A DNA stretch of 47,952 nt, from assembly GCA_964617335.1 (NCBI GenBank), contig CAZTXG010000009.1, forward strand, positions 1 through 47,952, in the 5' to 3' direction. The notes under the pieces are model-generated. The model was not told where the DNA came from, made no database searches, and saw nothing but the letters and a program-made list of their open reading frames with translations. The translations under genes were made by a program, and so were the position numbers. Below, in pieces: positions 41,174-47,952 of the stretch (position 1 is its first letter; every line of letters begins with the position of its first letter). The DNA is from UBA2658 sp964617335. GTDB lineage: Bacteria > Bacillota > Clostridia > Oscillospirales > Oscillospiraceae.

Positions 41174-41318
41174 ATAAGATGATGAATTTTGGCTAAGGAA
41201 AACTAAGTAAGTTTTGCAAGATTAAAACACAGGCTGAAAGATGGGCTGATTTTACTTAAAGGCATGAGTTTTATTTGCAGCCTTGTCATCCTACAAACAT
41301 TTTTCGGGAGTTTAGAAA

Positions 41319-43325
41319 GTGAAGAATAATTTCAGTAATGTTTTTACGCCTATAAAGGTCAGAAGTTTAACAATCCCAAACCGTGTGGTTATGATGCCCA
41401 TGGGCAGCAATTTTGCGGGCCACAACGGGGAATTAAGCGATGAGCATATAAAATATTATGAGCTTCGGGCAAGAGGGGGCACAGGACTTATTCTTGTGGA
41501 GAACATCTGCGTCAAATATCCCGAAGGCTCAAACGGAACAAGCCAGCTGCGAATAGATAAAGACTGCTATATTCCAAGGCTTTATACCCTAAGCGAGGCC
41601 TGCCATAGGCATGGAGCCTGTATAGGAATCCAGATAAACCATGCGGGGGCCTCTGCCATGTCATCAAGAATAGGTATGCAGCCGGTTTCCGCCTCAAATC
41701 TGCCGTCAAAGCCCGGCGGGGAAAGGCCCCGCCCCTTAAAGGCAGAGGAGATTTACTCCATAGCCAAAGATTATGGGGCGGCGGCAAAGCGTGCTGTAAA
41801 CGCAGGCTTTGACCTTATAGAGATACACGCCGGCCATTCCTATCTTATAAGCCAGTTTTTATCCCCCACCATGAACGACAGAAACGATGAGTTTGGCGGC
41901 AGCGCCGAAAACCGTGCACGTTTCTGCCGCTTGGTTATAGATGAGGTTCGAGGGGCGGTTGGCCCATGTGTGCCAATTTCCCTTAGGATTTCAACAGACG
42001 AGCTTGTAGATGGCGGCAACAGCCTTGAGGACTGCCTTTCCTATCTTGAATATCTCATAGAGGGCGTTGATATTATTGATGCCTCGGCAGGCCTTAACCA
42101 AACAATACAATATCAGATAGATGCCTGCCACCTTGCAGACGGCTGGCGCTCTTATATGGCAAAGGCTGTAAGAGATAAGTTTAAAATTCCTGTTATGACC
42201 ATGGGAAACATCCGTGACCCCCAAGTGGCAGAGGATATTTTATCTAGGGGCGAGGCTGACTTTATAGGACTTGGCCGTGCTCTTATTGCAGACCCTGACT
42301 GGGCGAACAAGGCTAAATACGGGGATTTACGGGATATTCGCAAGTGCATTTCCTGCAACACCGGCTGTGTGGGCAACCGCATTGGAGGCAATAAGCCCAT
42401 ACGCTGCGCTGTTAACCCCGACCTTATAAACGGCGAGGCCTATAAAAACCAAAGGCTTACAAAGCCCTGCAATATCGTGGTTGTTGGAGGGGGAACAGCA
42501 GGCCTAGAAGCTGCCTGTGCCGCAGCCGAGGTAGGCTGCAAAGTGTCGCTATTAGAGAAAAGTCAAAACATCGGCGGCCTTTCCGCAGAGATTTCAAAAA
42601 TACCGGCAAAAAAGCGCCTTGGTGATTTTCCGGCTTATCTTGTCCACCGTGCCTCAAAGCTAGATAAGCTTGAAATAAAAACCGGAGTTTCTGCCGATGC
42701 AGCTATGGTGAAAAGCTATGCACCTAACCTTGTGGTTAATGCCACAGGCTCTGTGCCCCTGCTTCCGCCTATAGAGGGGCTGTGTGAAAATCTGGAAAAG
42801 GAAAACTCCCGTGTTTTAACAATTACAGACTTTATAGAAAAGCTTGATACTTTTCCCCCGGAGCTTTCAGGGAAGAAGGTAGTTATAGTCGGCGGCGGAG
42901 CCGTGGGCCTTGATGTTATGGAGTTTTTCGCTCCCAGAGGTGCTGATGTTAGTATAGTTGAAATGATGCCGGCCATAGGTCGGGATTTAGACGCTTCTTC
43001 AATTTCTGGTGTTAAAGAATGCATAGAAAAATACAAGGTTAAGGTGATGACCGACACTGCCCTCTGCTCAGTTTTTCCTGAACATTTCGAGGTGAAAACA
43101 AAGGAGGGTGAAAAGCAAGAGCTTAGTTTTGACTATGGCTTTGTCTGCCTTGGTATGAGGGCAAACGCTCCTATTTGGGAGGATTTGCAAAAGGCTTTTG
43201 AAGGTGAGGATACAGAGCTTATAAATATAGGCGACAGTCTTCGGGCCAGACGAATAATAGAGGGAGTTGATGCCGGACGCCATCTGGTTTTGAACACTCT
43301 TGAGCGTTTAGGGTATTTCTCATAA
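41319..43325 (+). CDS. Fe-S flavoenzyme of the old yellow enzyme/2,4-dienoyl-CoA reductase family
   Basis: 668 residues, GTG start behind GGGAG. An FMN TIM barrel (~1-370) has HAGHSYLISQFLSPTMNDR with the Tyr acid of FadH-type reductases and DEFGGSAENRARF; a 4Fe-4S site follows (CISCNTGC...C, ~346-366). The C-terminal half has two dinucleotide folds (VVVGGGTAGLEAA for FAD; VVIVGGGAVGLDVME for NAD(P)H). Relatives include FadH, BaiCD/BaiH and anaerobic enoate reductases. It likely reduces a conjugated C=C of an acid or acyl-CoA. It lies downstream of the shikimate dehydrogenase with a 183-base gap. Confidence 0.92.
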   Translation: MKNNFSNVFTPIKVRSLTIPNRVVMMPMGSNFAGHNGELSDEHIKYYELRARGGTGLILVENICVKYPEGSNGTSQLRIDKDCYIPRLYTLSEACHRHGACIGIQINHAGASAMSSRIGMQPVSASNLPSKPGGERPRPLKAEEIYSIAKDYGAAAKRAVNAGFDLIEIHAGHSYLISQFLSPTMNDRNDEFGGSAENRARFCRLVIDEVRGAVGPCVPISLRISTDELVDGGNSLEDCLSYLEYLIEGVDIIDASAGLNQTIQYQIDACHLADGWRSYMAKAVRDKFKIPVMTMGNIRDPQVAEDILSRGEADFIGLGRALIADPDWANKAKYGDLRDIRKCISCNTGCVGNRIGGNKPIRCAVNPDLINGEAYKNQRLTKPCNIVVVGGGTAGLEAACAAAEVGCKVSLLEKSQNIGGLSAEISKIPAKKRLGDFPAYLVHRASKLDKLEIKTGVSADAAMVKSYAPNLVVNATGSVPLLPPIEGLCENLEKENSRVLTITDFIEKLDTFPPELSGKKVVIVGGGAVGLDVMEFFAPRGADVSIVEMMPAIGRDLDASSISGVKECIEKYKVKVMTDTALCSVFPEHFEVKTKEGEKQELSFDYGFVCLGMRANAPIWEDLQKAFEGEDTELINIGDSLRARRIIEGVDAGRHLVLNTLERLGYFS

Positions 43326-43470
43326 AGGAAGTAAAAGCCGGAATATTTTTAACTGGAAATTGTTATTGGTATATGCTATTATTTTTATAGATTTTAGAAA
43401 AGCTTGTGTTTTCTGATGTATTAAAACTAGCTATCTTATCAAAAAGCCTTTACAACACTAGGGCAATGCC

Positions 43471-43547
43471 ATGGAAAAAGTAAGAAATCCTCTTATACAT
43501 CTACTTTAAAATTGCGGGTGATAAGTGGCAGCTTTTGCTTTTTCCAT
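43471..43547 (+). repeat. Inverted repeat in the ABC transporter leader
   Basis: ATGGAAAAAG (43471-43480) pairs exactly with CTTTTTCCAT (43538-43547) across 57 bases, about 45 bases before the substrate-binding protein gene. May fold in the leader mRNA. A possible TTGTTA -35 lies near 43361 without a firm -10. Confidence 0.35.
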
Positions 43548-43592
43548 AGGTTCCTTGAAAGACTTATGAATATATGGATGGGAGTGAAAGAT

Positions 43593-44615
43593 TTGAAAAA
43601 ATCATTCAAAGTATTAGCTGTGTTTACCGCCTTTATAATGCTGTTTTCGGCAGGCTGCAAGTCATCCGGCAGCACCGAGGGCGGCGGGGATATAACCATA
43701 GGTGTTTGCCTAAGCTCGTTTCACGCAGGATTTATGACAGCTGTCAATCAGGCTGCTACAGATATGGGTGAGGAGCTTGGGATAAAAGTCAGCGTGACAA
43801 ACGCCAACGGGGATGCCGGTGCTCAGGCGGATAATATGCAGAATTTTATAACACAGGGGGTCAGTGCCATTATCATAAACCCCATTGACAGAAACGGTAT
43901 AATTCCCTCCATAAAACTTGCCAACAATAAGAATATTCCTGTTTTTGTTATAGACACCGATGCCGACGGCGGGGATATCATAAACCGTAACGGTACAGAT
44001 AATATAAAAGCAGGGGAGACGGCGGCCCAGTTTATCGCCGAAAAGCTATTCGAGCGCTATGGCGAATACAGGGGAACTGTGGCAAATTTGGCGGGCAAAA
44101 TCAGTCAGGCCTCAGGCTATGACAGAGACAAGGGCTTTATGGACGAAATTTCAAAATATCCCGACATAAAGGTTGTTTTCCGGCAGGACTGCGAGTTTGA
44201 CCAGGAGCTGTCTATGAATGCAATGATGAATGCCCTCCAGGCAAACGGCACTGTAGACGGAGTTTTTGCAGCCAATGACAACACGGCCTTAGGCGCTATA
44301 AAGGCTATTGAGCAGGCGGGGCAGTTTTATGAGCCTAGTGATTCAAGGCATATCTATGTTGTGGGCATAGACGGAAACCCCGAGGGGATAAAGGCCATCC
44401 GTGAAGGCAGGCTTGATGCCACAGTTTCCCAAAACCCCATAACCATGACGGAAGCCACCATGCAAATGGCCTATGACTATATTAAAAACGGCATTGTACC
44501 CGAGCTTAAAACAGAATCACCGCAAATCCTTATCACCGAAGATAATATTGATTCACAGCAGGTGCAGGATTTTGGAGTCTGGGCCGACCTGCTTCGGACA
44601 CGCTCCGGGAGTTGA
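43593..44615 (+). CDS. Sugar-type ABC transporter substrate-binding lipoprotein (RbsB family)
   Basis: 340 residues if started at TTG 43593, eight bases after GGGAG, giving a classic lipoprotein signal: LKKSFKVLAVFTAFIMLFSAGC with the lipobox Cys near residue 22. The mature part is a type I periplasmic-binding fold (ITIGVCLSSFHAGFMTAVNQ; NNKNIPVFVIDTDADGG; DGVFAANDNTALGAIKAIE; VVGIDGNPEG), the pattern of ribose/galactose binding proteins. Ligand unknown; no sugar kinase or isomerase is nearby. It lies one base before the ATPase gene. Confidence 0.9.
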   Translation: MKKSFKVLAVFTAFIMLFSAGCKSSGSTEGGGDITIGVCLSSFHAGFMTAVNQAATDMGEELGIKVSVTNANGDAGAQADNMQNFITQGVSAIIINPIDRNGIIPSIKLANNKNIPVFVIDTDADGGDIINRNGTDNIKAGETAAQFIAEKLFERYGEYRGTVANLAGKISQASGYDRDKGFMDEISKYPDIKVVFRQDCEFDQELSMNAMMNALQANGTVDGVFAANDNTALGAIKAIEQAGQFYEPSDSRHIYVVGIDGNPEGIKAIREGRLDATVSQNPITMTEATMQMAYDYIKNGIVPELKTESPQILITEDNIDSQQVQDFGVWADLLRTRSGS

Positions 44616-44616
44616 G

Positions 44617-46134
44617 ATGCCTATGGCAGCAGATACAAAAGATATAAACAAAACACCGGCTCTGGAGCTTTGCAAAATCTCCAAGCGCTTTCCGGGGGTA
44701 AGGGCTTTAAAAGACGTTGACATGAAGCTTTACAAAGGGGAAATTCTTGGTATCGCCGGAGAAAACGGAGCGGGCAAATCAACCCTTATAAAAGTCATGG
44801 GCGGCGTTCACCAGCCTGACTCCGGCAAAATACTGCGGGAGGGAAAGCCGGTTAAAGTTCCTGATACCATATCAGGAATTGACCTTGGCATAAGCATCAT
44901 ATATCAGGAGCTTAGCCTTGTTCCGGAGCTTAGCGTTGCGGAAAACCTTTATTTAGGGGCGGTTCCCCGTTTGCACGGGGGCTTCATCGACTATGAAACC
45001 CTGTATAAAAATTCCAGAGAAATCCTCCATACTCTGGGGCTTTCCATAAACCCTAAGGAAAAAGTCGGCTCTCTTAGCATCAGTGTCCAGCAGCTTGTAG
45101 AAATCGGAAAGGCTTTGGCAAGAAACGCTGAAATACTGGTAATGGATGAGCCAACTTCATCTCTGGGCAGGGAGGATGCCGAGCGCCTTTTTGACATTAT
45201 GAGAAAGCTTCGTGACAGGGGCTGCGGAATAATATTTATTACCCACCGCTTAAACGAGCTGTTTTCCGTTGCAGACCGGATAACGGTTTTGCGTGACGGG
45301 GAGGCTGTGGACAGCCGTGAAACAGCCCTATGGGATATGGACGAGCTTATTTTTGCCATGGTCAACAGGCGCATAGACCAGTTTTACCCCAAAAGGGATC
45401 TTGCCATAGGTGAGGAAATTCTCTCTGTTGAGGGGCTTTATAACGGCCTTGTGAGCAATGTCAGCTTTAAGGTTAGGGCAGGGGAGATTCTGGGTATTGC
45501 CGGACTAGTTGGCTCCGGCCGCTCGGAGCTTATAAAGACTCTTTACGGAGTTTACCCCATCCGTGGGGGAAGTCTTAAAGTCCGCGGGAAAAGCTGCCGC
45601 CTTTCCTCGCCGACAGACGCAATCCGCCATGGGCTTGCCCTTGTGCCGGAAAACCGCAAAGTCGAGGGGCTTATTTTAAACGACAGCATTAAAGAGAACC
45701 TTGTTCTCTCTGTTCTGCGCCGGCTGACAGACTTTTTATTTGTTAAAAACCGCTCCATAAATCATGTTTCAAAGGAAGCTGTTAAAAATTTTGATATAAA
45801 AACCCCTTCCATTGCTCAAAGGGTTGTAAAGCTCTCCGGAGGCAATCAGCAAAAGGTGGTTTTTGCCCGCAGCGCCGAAACTTTGCCCAGTGTGCTGCTT
45901 CTTGACGAGCCTACCCGCGGCGTTGATGTTGGCTCTAAGATTGAAATTTACAATAAGATAATGGATTTTGCCGAAGCCGGCGCTGCCATAGTGATGGTAT
46001 CCTCGGATTTACCGGAAGTTCTCGGTCTTGCAGACAGGGTGATTGTTATGAAGGACGGAAAGATGACGGCAGAGCTTAATGTTTCCGAGGCTGACGCACA
46101 AATAATTATGGACAAGGCAACAGGAGGAGCTTAA
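44617..46134 (+). CDS. Sugar ABC transporter ATPase (RbsA/MglA type)
   Basis: 505 residues from the ATG at 44617 after GGGAG. Two fused ATPase domains: the first has Walker A GENGAGKST and LSISVQQLVEIGKAL as signature region with ILVMDEPTSSL; the second has the usual degenerate loop GLVGSGRSEL and a full signature LSGGNQQKVVFARS with LLLDEPTRGVDVGS. The layout is standard for RbsA/MglA/XylG. Cytoplasmic, pairing with the permease that begins two bases later. Confidence 0.94.
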   Translation: MPMAADTKDINKTPALELCKISKRFPGVRALKDVDMKLYKGEILGIAGENGAGKSTLIKVMGGVHQPDSGKILREGKPVKVPDTISGIDLGISIIYQELSLVPELSVAENLYLGAVPRLHGGFIDYETLYKNSREILHTLGLSINPKEKVGSLSISVQQLVEIGKALARNAEILVMDEPTSSLGREDAERLFDIMRKLRDRGCGIIFITHRLNELFSVADRITVLRDGEAVDSRETALWDMDELIFAMVNRRIDQFYPKRDLAIGEEILSVEGLYNGLVSNVSFKVRAGEILGIAGLVGSGRSELIKTLYGVYPIRGGSLKVRGKSCRLSSPTDAIRHGLALVPENRKVEGLILNDSIKENLVLSVLRRLTDFLFVKNRSINHVSKEAVKNFDIKTPSIAQRVVKLSGGNQQKVVFARSAETLPSVLLLDEPTRGVDVGSKIEIYNKIMDFAEAGAAIVMVSSDLPEVLGLADRVIVMKDGKMTAELNVSEADAQIIMDKATGGA

Positions 46135-46135
46135 T

Positions 46136-47107
46136 ATGGAAGGCGCAAAAAAGAAAAAAATTAAGCTGGAACCGGGCGGAAACCTGACAATACTGCTGGG
46201 ACTATTTGTCTTATGCGTGTTTTTCAGCATAACCACAGACAAATTTCTAACAGCCTCAAATATCCTCAATATGCTCCTTCAGGTGTCCACAGTCGGCATT
46301 GTTGCCATAGGCGGAATGTTTGTTATACTTACGGGCGGAATAGACCTTTCATCAGGCTCCATGACAGCCATACTGGGTCTTTTTATGGCGGGCTTCTGCG
46401 TGGACAACGGTCTTCCCGTGCCCCTTGCCATAGGTCTTGGTTTTCTTATAGGCATAGGCCTTGGCGCTCTTAACGGCTTTAGCGTTTCAAGGCTTGGTAT
46501 GTCGGCTTTCATTGTAACCTTAGCCATGCAGTCTATGCTTCGGGGCCTTGGAAACGTTTATTCCATGGGAACCACCATCTTCGGTATGCCGGAGAGCTTT
46601 AACTTTGTTGGCGGCACTTTGCTTTTCGGTAAAATTCCCCTGCCGGTTATTTTGCTGCTGGCACTTTTTATAATCGCCCACTTTGTATTATCAAAAACTG
46701 TTTTCGGCCATCAGGTCTATGCTGTTGGCGGAAATAGGGAGGCCGCTTATTTAGCGGGTATAAATGTACGTTGGGTAGAGTTTATAACCTATCTGATTGC
46801 GGGCTTTATGTCTGCAATTGCCGCTTTGGTGCTTACAGGAAGGCTGACTGCCGCTCTGCCCACAGCAGCGGAGGGACTGGAGTTTTCTGCCATTTCCGCA
46901 ATTGTCATTGGCGGCGGCTCTTTAAGCGGCGGCAAGGGAAATATGTTTGGAACCTTTATCGGAGTTCTTATAATAGGGGTATTAAACAACGGCCTTAACC
47001 TTTTGAATATTTCTCCCTTCTGGTCGCAATTTGCCCAAGGCCTTATCATATTTATAGCCGTGCTTATCGACGTGTTCGGTCAAAAACGCATGGAAGTGAA
47101 GGCCTAA
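46136..47107 (+). CDS. Sugar ABC transporter permease (RbsC type)
   Basis: 323 residues with about nine membrane helices. Family motifs: GGIDLSSGSMTAILGL, GLGALNGFSVSRLGMSAFIVTLAM, AVGGNREAAYLAGINV (the cytoplasmic EAA-like loop) and AISAIVIGGGSLSGGKGN. It forms the channel of the importer. Start ATG has GGAGG about ten bases before it. The three genes make a complete importer without a second permease. Confidence 0.94.
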   Translation: MEGAKKKKIKLEPGGNLTILLGLFVLCVFFSITTDKFLTASNILNMLLQVSTVGIVAIGGMFVILTGGIDLSSGSMTAILGLFMAGFCVDNGLPVPLAIGLGFLIGIGLGALNGFSVSRLGMSAFIVTLAMQSMLRGLGNVYSMGTTIFGMPESFNFVGGTLLFGKIPLPVILLLALFIIAHFVLSKTVFGHQVYAVGGNREAAYLAGINVRWVEFITYLIAGFMSAIAALVLTGRLTAALPTAAEGLEFSAISAIVIGGGSLSGGKGNMFGTFIGVLIIGVLNNGLNLLNISPFWSQFAQGLIIFIAVLIDVFGQKRMEVKA

Positions 47108-47159
47108 TGAAGCTTTAGAAGCTGCAGCTTTTATAAGATAAAATGCATTATAATATAGC

Positions 47160-47195
47160 AAAAGCCCCGGCAGTTAAATGCTGCCGAGGCTTTTT
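47160..47195. terminator. Bidirectional terminator between rbsC-like and hydrolase genes
   Basis: AAAAGCC/GGCTTTT (47160-47166, 47188-47194) and CGGCAG/CTGCCG form a stem with one mismatch and a 7-base loop; T-runs flank both sides. It serves the two convergent genes. Confidence 0.85.
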
Positions 47196-47231
47196 GTCTA
47201 TTATAAATACTATTGATTTATCTGGATTTTA

Positions 47232-47952
47232 TCAGCTTGCGATAGGGGCTTCATACCCTATTGCCGTATCAATGCTCACGGTGCTTGTGGCTGCATCCCA
47301 ATCCACGCCAAAGTTGATATATGAACCTAAATCCCTAAGCTTGAAGTAATTATTTCCATTAATATTATAGGCGGTCAGGTATATCTGCTGCCCGTCAAGA
47401 TAAACAACGGAGGTGGTTTTAAGAGCTATTACGTTTGATGTGTTTCCGGAAAGAGCCATTTCCCCGCCCACAGGGCTATATGGGGAATAAGAGCTAAGGT
47501 CAATTGCGTTTTTATCCGGATCCCAGCCTACGCCAAACTGCTTTTCCGAGCCGTTTAGAACCATGGCAATATCACGGAGCTTAAAATAGTTATTATCGTT
47601 TATATTGTAGGCCTCAAAAGCCACCGGCTGACCGTTGACCAAAACCGTGGACTTTGTTGGAACTCCAGATACCTCTGTAACCTCGGGAACATTTGTGACA
47701 AGAAGCCCAATCTGCTTCCAGAACTCGGCCGCTATGGCCTTATATCCCGCGGGAGTGGGGTGGATGTCGGTCATGACGAGATTTGCAGAAGGATTCAATG
47801 CCATTACATCCATTGTGTCCACATAATAAATCGAAGCGCTTTTATATTTTGCAGCCGTGTCTGCAACTGCGCCTTGGATATATGTGTTAAATTCTTTTAA
47901 AGGAGTATTCATATCAAGGCCAAGGGCTGCCGACACAGTGGGCAGAGGATTA
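47232..47952 (-). CDS. Secreted SGNH-type hydrolase with two stalk repeats (partial)
   Basis: The frame is open to the right edge, so only the C-terminal ~239 residues are visible. The end of a GDSL/SGNH hydrolase is recognised by the catalytic Asp-His pair in TDIHPTPAGYKAIA, preceded by IYYVDTMDVM. After a short linker come two copper-amine-oxidase-N-like repeats, each with a VxVNGQPV/VYLDGQQI strand and the motif AYNINxNNYFKLRD, then a GVDWD-type strand. These repeats anchor or display clostridial cell-surface enzymes. The nucleophile Ser block and any signal peptide lie outside. Substrate (esters, acetylated glycans) cannot be stated. Confidence 0.82.
   Translation of the reverse strand, partial: NPLPTVSAALGLDMNTPLKEFNTYIQGAVADTAAKYKSASIYYVDTMDVMALNPSANLVMTDIHPTPAGYKAIAAEFWKQIGLLVTNVPEVTEVSGVPTKSTVLVNGQPVAFEAYNINDNNYFKLRDIAMVLNGSEKQFGVGWDPDKNAIDLSSYSPYSPVGGEMALSGNTSNVIALKTTSVVYLDGQQIYLTAYNINGNNYFKLRDLGSYINFGVDWDAATSTVSIDTAIGYEAPIAS

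Noticed and set aside
44617..46134. Defective ATPase because the second Walker A is degenerate
   Set aside because: GxxGSGRS in the second half is normal for the RbsA/MglA family.
1..47952. Mobile element, prophage, CRISPR or tRNA/rRNA
   Set aside because: No transposase, integrase, repeat array or RNA gene signature was found on reading both strands; long direct repeats are absent apart from the LysR region.

Overview
The window reads as a chromosomal segment of an endospore-forming, anaerobic Gram-positive bacterium of the Clostridia. The signs are sporulation genes (ylbJ, yqfC, yqfD) on both strands, a SpoVD-type penicillin-binding protein with PASTA domains, a MurE with the meso-diaminopimelate motif, a Gram-positive HPr with both His15 and Ser46, frequent GTG/TTG starts with strong AGGAGG-like ribosome sites, and anaerobic redox proteins (rubredoxin, an Fe-S flavin enoate reductase). 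A gut or other anoxic habitat is likely but is inference; genus cannot be told from sequence alone.

Layout. 1-3.5 kb: the 5' part of an rlmD-type rRNA methyltransferase (minus, cut by the window edge), a CapA-family protein, and ylbJ (minus). 3.7-9.3 kb: a tight operon with overlapping stops and starts, yqfC-yqfD-phoH-ybeY-dgkA-era, then a tiny yqzL-like gene (54 aa) and recO. 9.3-15.7 kb: mutS2, an HPr gene with its own promoter and terminator, then uvrC-rsmD-coaD and a coiled-coil protein, closed by a 58-bp perfect palindrome. 15.9-28.8 kb: the division and cell wall cluster mraZ-rsmH-ftsL-pbp-murE-mraY-ftsW/spoVE-murG-murA-divIB-ftsZ. It has an exemplary promoter and MraZ-box repeats, but lacks murF, murD and ftsA. 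28.9-31.4 kb: a YihY membrane protein, rubredoxin, and an mgsA-GNAT pair on the minus strand.

31.7-43.3 kb is the accessory, most interesting part: acyl-CoA dehydrogenase, an acyl-CoA synthetase fused to a degenerate desulfoferrodoxin-like domain, a LysR regulator, a second divergent acyl-CoA dehydrogenase, a FldA/HadA-like CoA-transferase, a YdiN-like MFS transporter, a YdiB-like quinate/shikimate dehydrogenase, and an Fe-S old-yellow-enzyme/dienoyl-CoA-reductase-like protein. The gene set parallels the enterobacterial ydi locus (ydiM/N, ydiB, ydiF, ydiO, fadK). I infer an anaerobic CoA-thioester pathway that takes up and reduces quinate, shikimate or a related cyclic carboxylate. Two matching LysR-type dyads, one in the LysR divergent region and one before the first dehydrogenase, suggest one regulator controls both transcription units. 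43.6-47.1 kb: a complete ribose-type ABC importer of unknown substrate. The window ends in the 3' part of a secreted SGNH-type hydrolase with two copper-amine-oxidase-N-like stalk repeats (minus).

No tRNA, rRNA, CRISPR array, transposase or prophage gene was seen.
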